A stretch of DNA of 44,308 nt from a virus. This document shows, piece by piece, positions 18,139-28,700 of the stretch; positions within the stretch are counted from its first letter, which is position 1, and every line of letters begins with the position of its first letter. The stretch is from positions 1 to 44,308 of the IMG/VR virus record IMGVR_UViG_3300036406_000404, one strand, 5' to 3'. The position numbers and the translations under genes were made by a program. The notes below the pieces were generated by a model. That model was not told where the DNA came from and did not search any database. It saw nothing but the letters and a program-made list of their open reading frames with translations.

Positions 18139-19601
18139 TGTTTACACAAAGCATGCCACAGCTGGCGCAGGCTCTTTCCGGCGCTCTGCCAGAAGCCGCG
18201 TTGCGGCAGCTGATGCAGGCTCTTGGCAACTGCCAGCAACCGCTCTCGCACCGCGGCGCTGTGAATCTTCAGCCGCCTACCTCAACCGGCCCTGGCGGGC
18301 TGGCAAGAAAAGGAGTGTGGAAGACATCCGACTACCCCGGACTGATTCCTACCGCTGGCCAAGATACGTTCGTTGATGTCGCTGGCGACACCTACACCAA
18401 CACCACCAACACCAACAACTACGACGGTCACCAGTTCAATTTCCCGATCAACCAAGACTTCAACTACAACAACTACTTCGGCGGCGATACGTTCAATGTC
18501 GCTGGCAACAGCACGTTCGACAACACCTACATCAACAACACTACCACCCAGAACCTCAACACTACCAATCTGAATGTTGAATACATCAACAACACCTACG
18601 TTGGCAGCCAAGGTCGCGATGGCCGCGATGGCTTCAACGGGCGCGACGGCATCACCACCGTCATTTTTCGCGGTGGCCCAGGCGGTGAGCAACAGAATTT
18701 CCCTACCGGCAACGCCCGCATTCTGAAAAGCGTGACTGTTAACGGCAAGGTGGATGTGCCACACGCCACCAACGCCCGCGTGTACGACAAGGCGGTAACG
18801 GTCGGCACCACTGAGGTAGACAGGGAGTTTACGGTTACGGGGCAGGTAGAAGTCCCGACCGTCGAAAGCGCGACCCTAAGTGCCATCGAAGCCAGTGGTA
18901 CGATAACGATACCGACCATCACTGGGGGAACTCTATCGGGCGCCACGGCGACCGGCACAATCTTCTACGACACGTACCCTAACGCAACGTGCGGCCCGCT
19001 GACGGCTTCCGTTGACATACCTACCAGCGGTACGTTTTCAGCAACCCCAACCGGCATCGCGGCCACTGGTGCGCTTGGAACGCTGGCAGGAACGGTCACG
19101 CTAGACATTCCCACCGGCGGCTATTTGGATGCTTCTTGCAAACTTGTCCTGACAACGACAAGCGTGACCAAGAGCGTTGTCTTCACAGGCGCGCCGAGCG
19201 TGTCCATTACCAGCCAAGGGAAGGTGGACGGGAACGTGACTCTCGTCTCGCCGGGGTCGTCCAAGTCCGTGACCGTCAACACGCCGACGATCACGCTGAC
19301 AAAGTCTTCTGCGTCTTCGTCCGTGTCGCTCAAGGTGAACGGCGGCACGTTCAGTCCAACGACCGGCAGCACCACATCTGCCGTCACGGTCAGTGCTGCG
19401 GGAGCGACCGTCACATTGACGGCAGGCACTACCGATGTGCAGGTGTCCTTGGATGGTTACGTGGCTGTCACGGAGCCTACGGGGGAAGGGACTTTGAAGG
19501 ACGACGAGGTGTTGCTGGATGAAGAGTATGAGTCAAAGAGAGTGGACATCACAGTAGTGCAAAAGGCAGACCAGCTGGTTTACTTGAGGCCGCGCATCTG
19601 A
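18138..19601 (+). CDS. Virion protein with Asn/Thr-rich and short collagen-like segments
   Basis: GTG 18138 overlaps the previous stop. The first 60 residues are helical. Residues about 80-155 are an Asn/Thr/Tyr-rich repeat (NNTY and NTTN units). Residues about 157-170 are Gly-X-Y triplets (GRDGRDGFNGRDG), a short collagen-like trimerising element. The remainder is a Thr/Val/Gly beta-rich body. The arrangement is that of a trimeric fibre or spike. There are very few Cys, in contrast to the next gene. No receptor or enzymatic function can be read. Confidence 0.7.
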   Translation: MFTQSMPQLAQALSGALPEAALRQLMQALGNCQQPLSHRGAVNLQPPTSTGPGGLARKGVWKTSDYPGLIPTAGQDTFVDVAGDTYTNTTNTNNYDGHQFNFPINQDFNYNNYFGGDTFNVAGNSTFDNTYINNTTTQNLNTTNLNVEYINNTYVGSQGRDGRDGFNGRDGITTVIFRGGPGGEQQNFPTGNARILKSVTVNGKVDVPHATNARVYDKAVTVGTTEVDREFTVTGQVEVPTVESATLSAIEASGTITIPTITGGTLSGATATGTIFYDTYPNATCGPLTASVDIPTSGTFSATPTGIAATGALGTLAGTVTLDIPTGGYLDASCKLVLTTTSVTKSVVFTGAPSVSITSQGKVDGNVTLVSPGSSKSVTVNTPTITLTKSSASSSVSLKVNGGTFSPTTGSTTSAVTVSAAGATVTLTAGTTDVQVSLDGYVAVTEPTGEGTLKDDEVLLDEEYESKRVDITVVQKADQLVYLRPRI

Positions 19602-20791
19602 TGACCTGTACCTGTTGCGAGACGGGCCGGTGCTGCAATGGGTCCGTGTGTAGGGACACTTCACAATCTGAATGTGTGTATCGGTTCGGAACATTCACCA
19701 CTGGTGGCGATTGCACTCAATACGCATGCACATCCGCACCGCCGTACAACACACCATGCACTCTCTCAAATGCCTGCGTCTGCTCCTCTGTCGGCAAAGT
19801 GCTGAACGCGCCACAGACTACCTGTAACTGCACCACTCTGACCGCAGCAGGAGTGCCGCACGGAGGGTGCCAAGCGTACTACTGCAACGCTTGCGTCTCA
19901 GGCTCCTGCGTTCTCACATGCGTTGCGCCTCGTTCCTGTTGTGCCGGTACGTGCTGCCCGCTGTCGCAGCGATGCGATAACGCTAGCGGGAACTGCGTGG
20001 ACAAGTGTACGACCGGCACCTTTTGCGCCGGTACTGGGGCGGCGTACGACTGCTGTGCGGTAGGAGAGAAGTGCTGTGGGCCGTCTGGTTGTTTAGCCAC
20101 CACAACCACCACGTACAGCCGCTCTGTCGTTATCGGAGACCCGGCAGGCTGGAATCAAGTAGTCATTACCATTCCTGACGGGGTGACAGTGACAATTACC
20201 GCTACTCAAAACACAGCGGCGCAAAGCCCGGATGGGGTTCCCGGCACCTCTGCAGATGCTTGCAATGTGATAGCGGTCAACAGGGCACGCCTCATCGGCA
20301 GGGTTGGAGACGTTGTTTTCGACATTGGCTCCAACTACACAGGCACACCAGGGGCCGGAGATCTTGCACTGCGACCCAACCTGACTAGCGGGAGTTGCAC
20401 CAACAACCAAGTTGGCAGCTATGCCGTGCAGATTTCTTTTACGACTGACCCTTGCCCAGGCTTCACGCCAGCTGCCATCGGTGAGCCAATCGTCTATGCG
20501 TCCGGTGAGGAACCGCCAGCCAGCACCGGCCCCGGCACGGAGCTAAAAGCTCTGCTGCGCCTAGCTGGGATTGTTGCCTCCCCTACGTGCAGTTGTAACG
20601 CGCGGGCTGCACAGATGGACGACTGGGGCGGGCGGGTGTGTTTGACACGCCTCCCAGAAATCTGTGGCTGGCTCAAAGAAGAGGCTGAAAAGCGGGGTTT
20701 GTGGTTTTTCCCACCCGCTGGATACGCCTTGATTCTGGCTGCGATTTCCCTGTCGGCACTGAAACAGACTCTCAGGGGCAATAACAAGTAG
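19601..20791 (+). CDS. Extremely Cys-rich protein with lectin-like domain and C-terminal membrane segment
   Basis: The first 164 residues contain 32 Cys, many as CC or CxC pairs (RSCCAGTCCP, EKCCGPSGC), a pattern of tightly disulfide-bonded or metal-binding modules. A beta-sandwich-like region follows (about 170-285, with RLIGRVGDVVFDIGSN and a PDG segment). It resembles the galactose-binding PA-IL/LecA-like fold. After a Cys-x-Cys at 330-332 comes a conserved-looking motif (NARAAQMDDWG ... WLKEEAEKRG), then a probable transmembrane helix near 375-390. It is coupled by ATGA to the preceding virion gene. I infer a surface adhesin or envelope-interaction protein; fold and disulfides are inferred, not shown. 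Confidence 0.7.
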   Translation: MTCTCCETGRCCNGSVCRDTSQSECVYRFGTFTTGGDCTQYACTSAPPYNTPCTLSNACVCSSVGKVLNAPQTTCNCTTLTAAGVPHGGCQAYYCNACVSGSCVLTCVAPRSCCAGTCCPLSQRCDNASGNCVDKCTTGTFCAGTGAAYDCCAVGEKCCGPSGCLATTTTTYSRSVVIGDPAGWNQVVITIPDGVTVTITATQNTAAQSPDGVPGTSADACNVIAVNRARLIGRVGDVVFDIGSNYTGTPGAGDLALRPNLTSGSCTNNQVGSYAVQISFTTDPCPGFTPAAIGEPIVYASGEEPPASTGPGTELKALLRLAGIVASPTCSCNARAAQMDDWGGRVCLTRLPEICGWLKEEAEKRGLWFFPPAGYALILAAISLSALKQTLRGNNK

Positions 20792-20800
20792 GAGAATCTT

Positions 20801-21889
20801 ATGTCCATGAACGGCTTCACCGGCACATTCCTAGCCCCCTTCGGCCGACAAACCGCGAAGGAATACGCTACCGCTGTCGGCGGGGCGCTGGCCCAAGCTC
20901 CTGGCCAGTTTGGTCAGACCCTTGGCGGGATGTACGACTCCTACAACAAGGGGTACGGCACCTACAACCAAGGGCTTGCCAGCCTTGGGAACAGCTACGC
21001 CCAGAACTACGCCGCCATGGCCGGTGGTATTGGCGGCATCGCAAACGCTCTGGGCAATACGTGGAACAACGCTCAGGCCACCAACCAAGCTGCATCCGCG
21101 GCCGAGGCTGCGCGTCAGGCTGCGGTGTCGAATCTTGGCACAGCTGCCATGGCGAGCTACGGCAACGTGGCTGGGCAGGGATTGCAGGCGTGGGCGCAGA
21201 ACCAGAACGGCTATCAGAAGGCGCTAGCCGATATGAATGTCGGCAACCAGAGCGCGGTCAGCCAGCTTGGCGTTGGCCGTTACAACGCTTTGGCGGGACT
21301 TGGCAAGTCTGGCGCAGCGATGCAGGTCGGCCGCGATGTCTCTGCTGCCCTGCCTGGGCTGGCGGGAGGCCAGACCGGCGGCTCGCCCACCCCAGCAATT
21401 AGCCAATACGGCGGCGAGGGTTTCAGCATGCTGGAAAACCTGCGTGGTGACATCAACAACGGCCGGGAGTTGTCTTCACTCAACAACAACTACTACTCCG
21501 GTATGGGTTCGCTCAATGCCGACCAAGCCATTGCCCGCAACATGCCACGTACGATGGTGGGAGATGCCTACGGCGCTCTGATGGACTTCAACAAGCTGAA
21601 TCTTGGCGCGTCATCCCGCGGCATGGATCAGTTCTACAACTTCGCGCGTGAGTTCCCAGAGTCCCGACCCCGAGAAGGACAAGCGATCCCGACCGGCTCG
21701 CTCTTGGACGCCTTGTCTGGCGGGTATTCCGATTCGGCCAATCGGATCGGGACGGTTCAGACTGACATGAACTCCGGGTTTAAGGATAGCCAGAAAACCT
21801 ACACCGCATCCGTCGCTGGTGTGAACGATCTGTTTAACCGCACCATTGGCAACATGGGCGTGTTCCGCAACCAACGCCAGATCTTCTGA
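20801..21889 (+). CDS. Virion protein, Gly/Ala/Asn-rich
   Basis: AGGAG lies just upstream of ATG 20801. The 362-residue product is low in charge and rich in Gly, Ala, Asn, Gln and Tyr, with long Ala/Gly helices (AAMAGGIGGIANALGN) and no Cys. This composition is typical of internal virion or pilot proteins that leave the capsid with DNA. It resembles the truncated gene at the left edge in composition. No named family is recognised. Confidence 0.7.
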   Translation: MSMNGFTGTFLAPFGRQTAKEYATAVGGALAQAPGQFGQTLGGMYDSYNKGYGTYNQGLASLGNSYAQNYAAMAGGIGGIANALGNTWNNAQATNQAASAAEAARQAAVSNLGTAAMASYGNVAGQGLQAWAQNQNGYQKALADMNVGNQSAVSQLGVGRYNALAGLGKSGAAMQVGRDVSAALPGLAGGQTGGSPTPAISQYGGEGFSMLENLRGDINNGRELSSLNNNYYSGMGSLNADQAIARNMPRTMVGDAYGALMDFNKLNLGASSRGMDQFYNFAREFPESRPREGQAIPTGSLLDALSGGYSDSANRIGTVQTDMNSGFKDSQKTYTASVAGVNDLFNRTIGNMGVFRNQRQIF

Positions 21890-21906
21890 CCCTCAAGAGC
21901 ATCCAC

Positions 21907-22173
21907 TTGATCTCTCCCTATAGCCAGTACCCATCCAGCCACCAAGACGTTTTCGCCTCGCTCCTGCAGGGGTCGCAGGCCAACAACGACTTGGAGACCG
22001 CCCGCCGCCAGTCGGAGCTTGGCAAGCAGGCCAAGGAGTTCTCCCAACGGTACGCGCTGCAAGGGTTGCAGAACCAAATTTCTGAGCAGAGCCAGCGCAA
22101 CAATCTCATGCAGTCGCGAATGGATGGCGTCTATGGGCCTGCGGGCAACCTCTTGCGAGGGCTATCGAATTGA
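21907..22173 (+). CDS. Small Gln/Asn/Ser-rich virion-region protein (TTG start)
   Basis: The frame opens after the previous stop and has TTG at 21907 as the first usable start, with only a weak purine stretch upstream. The 88-residue product is polar and helical with many Gln, Ser and Arg. It overlaps the next gene through TTGA. Composition matches the flanking virion genes, so I accept it as coding. Function unknown. Confidence 0.55.
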   Translation: MISPYSQYPSSHQDVFASLLQGSQANNDLETARRQSELGKQAKEFSQRYALQGLQNQISEQSQRNNLMQSRMDGVYGPAGNLLRGLSN

Positions 22174-22547
22174 TACCACAACAGCGGGTTAACGCCGCCT
22201 TCAACAACGACTACGCCAACGCGATTTCGCTTGGTGATCCACGCCTGACGATGAAGCAGCTGGATCGCGGCGGCATGTCGCGCGGCGCTGGGCAGGTGAG
22301 CAACGCTGGCATGCAGGGCGCGCAGAAGATGGCCCAAGGCATTGCCGAGGCGTACGGCGCTAAGCAAAAGGCGCAGGACTACAACAACGCCTACGCCATG
22401 CAGAACCAGCAGGCCGACGCCGAGCAGCAGCAGTCGATTCAGTCTCTGTTGCTTCAGCAGCAATACAACAACCAGATGGCCGCACAGCAGCGGCAGAACT
22501 CTGCGATGAACTTTGCGACTTCGATACTTGGGGGCTTGCTTAACTAA
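22170..22547 (+). CDS. Gln/Asn/Ala-rich helical virion-region protein
   Basis: TTG 22170 overlaps the preceding stop. The 125-residue product has long Gln/Asn/Met-rich helices (QQQSIQSLLLQQQYNNQM) and a short hydrophobic C-terminus (NFATSILGGLLN). The composition is that of internal virion proteins. It joins the next gene by TAATG. Confidence 0.6.
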   Translation: MIPQQRVNAAFNNDYANAISLGDPRLTMKQLDRGGMSRGAGQVSNAGMQGAQKMAQGIAEAYGAKQKAQDYNNAYAMQNQQADAEQQQSIQSLLLQQQYNNQMAAQQRQNSAMNFATSILGGLLN

Positions 22548-22819
22548 TGGCACGCATTGACTTTGACTTGGACGACCTGACGCAGGCCGGACTGAAGCGG
22601 CTGGTAAAGCAGTTGCTGTCCGCTAGCGACGAAGAGGAAAAGAAGATCATCGCCAAGCTGGGCAAGGACGAGAAGTCCGACAAACGCCCGAAGAACGACC
22701 TTGCCGATCTGGACGAAGAGATGCACGGCAAGCCCAACACGCCGATGGTCGAAGACGACGACGGCCCAGAAGACGGCGAAGAGATGCCTGACATTCCGAA
22801 GAAGGGGAAGAAATCGTAA
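22547..22819 (+). CDS. Highly charged small protein, scaffold-like composition
   Basis: The 90-residue protein has a helical N-terminus (DLDDLTQAGLKRLVKQLLSA) and a strongly acidic Asp/Glu run near 68-80, and ends in a Lys-rich tail. It has no Cys and no membrane segment. Such charged helical proteins often serve as scaffolds or chaperones for virion assembly, but nothing in the sequence proves this. It is coupled on both sides by TAATG. Confidence 0.7.
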   Translation: MARIDFDLDDLTQAGLKRLVKQLLSASDEEEKKIIAKLGKDEKSDKRPKNDLADLDEEMHGKPNTPMVEDDDGPEDGEEMPDIPKKGKKS

Positions 22820-24393
22820 TGGCCACTCCCGCTCAGTGGATTGATAGCCTCACAGCGGCCACGGGGATTAACTCCGTATGGCTCAACAAGGCTCTCCGCG
22901 CTGGCGCAATCACGCCCGACATGTCGCCCGACGCTGTGTATAAGGCCGTCTCTGAAATGGCGACCGGCACTGGCAGGCCCATGCGGCAGCTGCAGCTTCC
23001 TATGGGGAGTGACACTGCCGGTGATAGCGTCCGTTCGTTGATCCCCTATGGGGTCCGCGGGCCTGGTGTTCCCGTTGGTCAGCCGCGCGGCACCGGCATG
23101 TCTGGCGACCGCGTTGCCGCGCACAATGAACTGCGGGACTCTTGGCCTGTTGCGTACGACGCCGATGAGGCGGATGTGATGGACGCCATGTCGGAGTTCT
23201 CGCCCGAGCAAAGGCAGTATCTGCAGGCGTTGCGGTCAAACGACTGGCTGGGCTTCGACTATCCTTCGCAGGCCGCTTCTTCAGGCTTGGCCTCTCCGAA
23301 TGCGGCGAGCCGCTTGGAAATGTCTCCCGACCTAGTGGCCGCACGGCAGTCGCTGATTAACAGTCGCCTGCGCGGCCCCGGAGTGGCAATTCCCGCCCAA
23401 GGCGGCGCTATGATTCCCGCACCCATGCGCGGACTCCCGGCCCCGCAGCAGGCCCGCATCGGAACCACGGCTGGCGTTCCTGTTGATCGAAACCCCGGCG
23501 ACGATGTGAATATGTTCGGCATGTCAGAGAGCAGCTTGGACGAGCCGCTGAGCGCAGCTGACCAGCAGTCTTGGAATGACATGGTACGCCAGTGGGACCA
23601 AGAGCGTCCGTTTACTTTTGATCGCAATGGCCAGCTGACCATGTCGCCCCGCGGCTTGGAGCTTGCCCGAGGCGGGCGCAAGGCTCTCCCGGCCCCGGCT
23701 CAGAAAGCTCTCCCTGCCCCTGCCTCTACGGCGATGCGTGATCAGCAGGCAGTCGATGGGATTGCTAGCCAGTTCGACAACATGATGGGTGGGCGCGCCC
23801 CCACTGAGGATCTTCAACTTGCTCCATACGGCTATAGCGGCTCGCGAGCCGCCTCTGCCGCTCCTGCTCCCGGCGGTATGCCCGCGTGGGCCAAGGCCGC
23901 TGCGGGTGCTGGCCTAATCGGTGCCGGGGCTACTGCTTACAACATGATGCCCAAGGGAATGCGATCCACGGAGTCGGAGGCCGTTGGCGAGCTAGACAGC
24001 ACCGATGGCACCGCGGATCTCGTTGAAGAGAGCCGCCCTGCTCCGAAGGTAGAAGCACCCCCGGTCAGCCCGCGCGACCAAGCCCAGGCTCTGATTGCAA
24101 AGCTGAACAAGATGCGGCGTGATGCGGGTGGCGAAGTGCCCGAGGCTCCTCAGATGATGAAGGAGATCAATCGTCTGATGGCGATGAGCAATCAGAGCCG
24201 TAACGCCATGACTCCGCAACAGGCGCAGGGGTCCAGTGATCCTCACATCAAGGCTCAGGCTCTCATCGCCCAGTTGAACCAGATGCGTCAGCAGGCTGGC
24301 GGTGAAGTCCCGCAGGCCCAGCAGATGATGGCGGAAGTCCGCAGGCTCCAAGCCATGGGTGATCAGCAGCGCAACTACGCCCAGACCCGGTAG
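22819..24393 (+). CDS. Internal virion protein with membrane segment and tandem repeat
   Basis: This 524-residue protein has a short helical N-terminal domain, then Pro/Ala/Arg-rich linkers. A hydrophobic segment (AAAGAGLIGAGATAYNMM, about 355-373) looks able to enter a membrane. The C-terminus carries two copies of a helical repeat (QALIAKLNKMRRDAGGEVP and QALIAQLNQMRQQAGGEVP) 57 residues (171 bases) apart. The combination fits an ejected protein that helps DNA cross the host envelope. Confidence in the role is low; coding status is clear. Confidence 0.7.
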   Translation: MATPAQWIDSLTAATGINSVWLNKALRAGAITPDMSPDAVYKAVSEMATGTGRPMRQLQLPMGSDTAGDSVRSLIPYGVRGPGVPVGQPRGTGMSGDRVAAHNELRDSWPVAYDADEADVMDAMSEFSPEQRQYLQALRSNDWLGFDYPSQAASSGLASPNAASRLEMSPDLVAARQSLINSRLRGPGVAIPAQGGAMIPAPMRGLPAPQQARIGTTAGVPVDRNPGDDVNMFGMSESSLDEPLSAADQQSWNDMVRQWDQERPFTFDRNGQLTMSPRGLELARGGRKALPAPAQKALPAPASTAMRDQQAVDGIASQFDNMMGGRAPTEDLQLAPYGYSGSRAASAAPAPGGMPAWAKAAAGAGLIGAGATAYNMMPKGMRSTESEAVGELDSTDGTADLVEESRPAPKVEAPPVSPRDQAQALIAKLNKMRRDAGGEVPEAPQMMKEINRLMAMSNQSRNAMTPQQAQGSSDPHIKAQALIAQLNQMRQQAGGEVPQAQQMMAEVRRLQAMGDQQRNYAQTR

Positions 24394-24401
24394 GAGAGAA
24401 G

Positions 24402-25706
24402 ATGGAAATCGATCCCAGTGCAAGGCTTTCACGCCTAGAAGCTCTTCGACGTTCCGGCATTCCCGTTGGGCCAGAGTCGCTGTCTGATGGCTTGGAGGGG
24501 GCCGACACTCCGATTGCGGAAGATCCGGTAATGTCGGACGAAGACAAAGAGGCAATGTTCCAGAGGCAGGCCAATCGGATTAAGACCGACGACTACCGGC
24601 GGGAGCGGATGCTGTACCGTGCGGCCAAGGCTACTGGCACTCCGGTTGAGGAACTGATGCAGCAGCCAGAGTGGAGCGGTGTGGGGGAAGCCCGATCCGA
24701 CGACAACGTGATGCCGATGCAGGCCCGCGCCGCCATGGCCCAGAAGCGCATGGATGATGAGAACGCGCGGATGGCGCAGTGGAAGTCGCAGATGCTGTTG
24801 GCTAGCTCCAACTCCCGGGCCAACATGTCCAACGCTTTTGGCATGCTTAGCCCAGAGCAACAGCAGCGCGTCATCGAATCACGGCTGACAGGCAATCGCT
24901 ACAACAACAACAACGATCCTCGCATGGCCATCGCTCAGTTGGAAGCGGAGACTCGCCGTGCCGAAGGGCAGGACGCACGGGCTTCTGCTGCTGAGATTGC
25001 TGAAGCCAACAGGGTTGCAGCCCGAGAAGAGCGTGAGACTGCACGGGCTTCTGAAGAACGCAGGTTCACCGCTCAGCAGCAGCAGTCACAGCAGCAGAAT
25101 GAGATCATGATAAAGAAGATGGATCAGCAGCAGGCATTGCTAGTAAAGCAGCTGGAGAACGGCCAAACAGACGCAGCCCGAGACACGGCACTAAAGATTA
25201 AGGGCCTGGAGGTGCAGTTGGCAACCGCCACGGCGGCTACGCAGTCTCGCTCAGAGACTGACAAGTACGTTGCGGATCAGCGACTCAAGGAAGCAGAGGT
25301 CGCTGCTGCAGCCACTCAGGCGAAGCTCGGTGCCGAGACGACGGCGCGCGAAACTGGCATGAAGATAATGCAGCAAAAGCAGCGCGAGGCAGAAGCGATT
25401 GCTCTTGCTGGTCCTGGCGGCGTCGATCTGGTGCAAGGCCAGTATGGCACGCCGAATGCCCAAGAGTCTCTTGACGCTATTGCGGCACGCTCTGACAAGT
25501 CTTGGCTTGGCTTCACTACGGACGATGCCAAGCGCATGGACGCTGTTTTGATCCGTCTTGGAATCACCGACCCCGCGGTGCGCAAGGAGCTTGTTACGCG
25601 CCATGGCATGGGCGTCGAATCTCCTGGCCAGCGCGCCAGAGGTTCTGCACACTCACGCATGTGGTATCCGCATCCAGAATACGCCCCAGTCCCCACGGCT
25701 GAGTAA
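24402..25706 (+). CDS. Coiled-coil internal virion protein
   Basis: TAGGAGAGAAG lies before ATG 24402. The 434-residue product is dominated by a long Glu/Gln/Arg/Ala helix from about 180 to 340 (heptad-like, with Gln runs), flanked by shorter domains. There is no Cys and no membrane segment. It stands between two other large virion genes and overlaps the next by one base (TAATG). I infer an internal virion or pilot protein. Confidence 0.7.
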   Translation: MEIDPSARLSRLEALRRSGIPVGPESLSDGLEGADTPIAEDPVMSDEDKEAMFQRQANRIKTDDYRRERMLYRAAKATGTPVEELMQQPEWSGVGEARSDDNVMPMQARAAMAQKRMDDENARMAQWKSQMLLASSNSRANMSNAFGMLSPEQQQRVIESRLTGNRYNNNNDPRMAIAQLEAETRRAEGQDARASAAEIAEANRVAAREERETARASEERRFTAQQQQSQQQNEIMIKKMDQQQALLVKQLENGQTDAARDTALKIKGLEVQLATATAATQSRSETDKYVADQRLKEAEVAAAATQAKLGAETTARETGMKIMQQKQREAEAIALAGPGGVDLVQGQYGTPNAQESLDAIAARSDKSWLGFTTDDAKRMDAVLIRLGITDPAVRKELVTRHGMGVESPGQRARGSAHSRMWYPHPEYAPVPTAE

Positions 25707-28700
25707 TGGCTCGCTCCCCGCTCTTTGATCTATACGATCCCTATGGCCTGCTGAATGGGCAGGAGGGGATCCCCAACGATGATCCGACTCTTGCGGACCT
25801 TATGCCGCAGGAAGAGAAGAGCAGCATGCTCCGCTCTCTTGCGGAGGCTGGAACGTCCACTCTGTCTACGGCCGGTTGGCTGCTGGACACCCCTGGCGCG
25901 CTTGTGCGAGGCGTTCTGGCAGGCAAGCCCCTTAGTTTTCTTGGATCATCCGACGACCGCGTAACGGGCCGGGAACTTCTGCGCCAGTACGGCATGGCTG
26001 GCACCCAAGATACTTGGGGCAACTTCGGTGGTGGCTTGGCGGCTGAGATTCTCCTAGACCCACTGACCTACGGCACGCTGGGCCTGAGTGCTGTGCTAGG
26101 AAAAGGTGCGCTAGGTCCGGCCGGTCGCGCTGCCCAAGCGGCAGGCTTGATGCGGGATGCGGCCTTGGATTCCGTGGACAACCTTGGCGCTTTGCGTCTT
26201 GCTCGCGGGTTGCCAGCGTACGCCGACGATCTGCCGAGGGTGCGAGAATACAACAGGCTGTCCACGCCCAACACTCTCCTCGCCCAGATCGCTGACCCCG
26301 CTGCCAGACAGGCCGCAGAGACAAGGCTGAATCAGCAATTTCAACGGTTTGGAGTCGGCCCCAACGGGATGACCGAAGCCGTTGGTGTCTTGGACGACTT
26401 CCGCGTCCCGGGCACAAACATCGGCTTCAGCGTTGACGGCGGCGCGTTTGGCGATGCGGTTGCCAGAAACGCCGATGCGCTGGGGAACTGGACAAAGACT
26501 GCTCCAGTCATTGGCAACATCACTCGCACAGCCGCTTCGCTTACTAGCCCCGCGGCTGGGCCTCTTGGAGTGGTCAGCAACGACCTGGAGTTGACCAATG
26601 CGCTCCAGATGGATCACCGCATGGCCCATCGGGCTGCGCGTGATGCTGTAGAACGGGTCGATGGCGAGGATGCCGTGGCGGTGTTTAACGCCCAGCGCGC
26701 CCAGGTTCCCGAGGTTGTCTCTTCTGGGCCTCTGGCGGGCGAGGCTATCCCGAGAACGCTTCGACAGTTCCAAAGCTCCGATCTCCAGCGTGCGCTAAAC
26801 AACTGGGTAGAGTCTCAGCCCACCGTTTTTGGCCCGAGCCTCCCCCGCACTAGCGGCGATGCGGTAGCCGACTGGGTCATGGAGAACACCCCAGAGTTTC
26901 GGATCATCCGTGACTCCATGACTAACCTTGGTCCGCAGGCGCAAGCAGAGTCTGCATCGCGGGGACTGCCTGCGCCGCAGTGGGCGAGCGCCAACTCAGA
27001 CACGGGTTGGATACCGCGCCAGACAAAATGGTTTGAGCGTCCTGCTCCGCCCGACATCCCGGGTGGAGGCGTTGCCACCCAGCGGCCGTGGGGGCGAGAT
27101 GCGCGTTTCATCAACACGGCCGACAACTTTGGCCGCAGCCGCCCCGAATACACAGACGTTGTTGGCGGGCAGGACACGTTCAACGCGCTTACCGGAACGA
27201 CTCCGCAGGACTTTGCCGATGCCATCGCTAACGGCAGGCGGGGCGTGATTGATTCCCGCGGATTGCAACAGTCTCTCATTGGTGCCAACGAGCGGCAGGC
27301 TCGCATGATCTTGGACTCAGCATTTGATGCCATCGGCCGGAAACAGCCTGGGCAGTCGGTGTACCAAGGCATTGAAGATTCCGTTCGTCAATCCCCTGAG
27401 TACATTGCTGCCACTCCTGCTGAGCGGGCCGCAATGGATACTGCCTTGACCGCTCGCGTTGGGCGTAACTACCGCGACCTTGCAGACATCATTCGATCTG
27501 CGGACACGCAGTTCGCTGAGACTGGCACTGGCATCTACGACACGCCCGCTTGGGAGAACGTGCGGCAGTATCGCCGGGGGCAGGCGCGCACCCAGGCTAA
27601 CTCGGACGTTCTCACCAATCGCATGATGCAGCTGGTGGAGAATGTCCCGGCAGGAGCTTCCGCTGGTGGTGTAAACATTGCGTTGCCCGAGGCCGCTCAG
27701 CGCCTTGGCTATGACGAGCGGAACTTCCGTCAGATGTGGCAGGCGCGCACAGGCCAAGACCCCACCAACTTTTCTATCAATGAGCGATACATCAATGCCC
27801 TCGCCACGCTCGCCCCGCAAACGCGGGCCGCGCTCCCCGAGCAGGGATTGCTGAAGGGCATCGATAACCTGACCAATGCCTTTAAGGTTGGGGCACTTGC
27901 ATCGCCCGCGTTCCATGTCCGTAACTCCTACAGCGGCATGATCAATGCTGCGGCACACGGGGCTTTCAGTCCTTCTGACTATTGGGCGGCGTTTCAGGCC
28001 AGCCGCGGAAACTACGACGCGCTAGTGAATCGACTGCGAGGCACTCCTGCCTTTGAGGGCCTGACCGACGATCAGATCCTAGAGCGATACATCCGGCTGT
28101 CTGGTGCGCAACAAGTCTCCACTGGCAACCTCATTGATGACGTGTCTGGTCGTCCTGAGCAGGAGATTCGCGGCAACTACCCAGGAGCTTCTACCGGGGG
28201 TTCCGTGGCTCGCTCGTTCTACAATCCCGAGCGAACGTGGGGGCAGTTTGTAGACGACTTTACCAGCATGCGAGGAGTCGGCTGGACTCGCGAGGCACCT
28301 TCTCGCAACACCAACCCGCTACTAGTTGCTAATGACGCAATTGGTTCGACCGTTGAGGACATGCTGCGAAACGGCACGTTCATCAATCAGCTACGCAAGG
28401 GTGTCGATCCTGGCGTGGCTGGTGACCTCAACCGCATGGTGAACGTGGACTATCGGCCGGAGGCTTTCACTGGCTTCGACCGGACGTTTATGAAGCGCGC
28501 GATGCCGTTCTGGAGTTTCCAGAAAAACATCATGCCAAGCATTTTCGACCGACTAGTCTACAACCCTGGCGGACTGCAGGGCCAGTCGATACGGGCGGTG
28601 ACCCGTGGCACCGAGCCTACCGAAGGCAACATGGTGCCCGAGCATCTTCGGCAATCCGCAGCCATCCCGCTCCCAGCGGAGTGGACTTCGCTGCTTGGCG

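Noticed and set aside
26111-26773. Minus-strand frame inside the 1222-residue gene
   Set aside because: Antisense shadow caused by G+C-rich codons, with no ribosome site and no domain.
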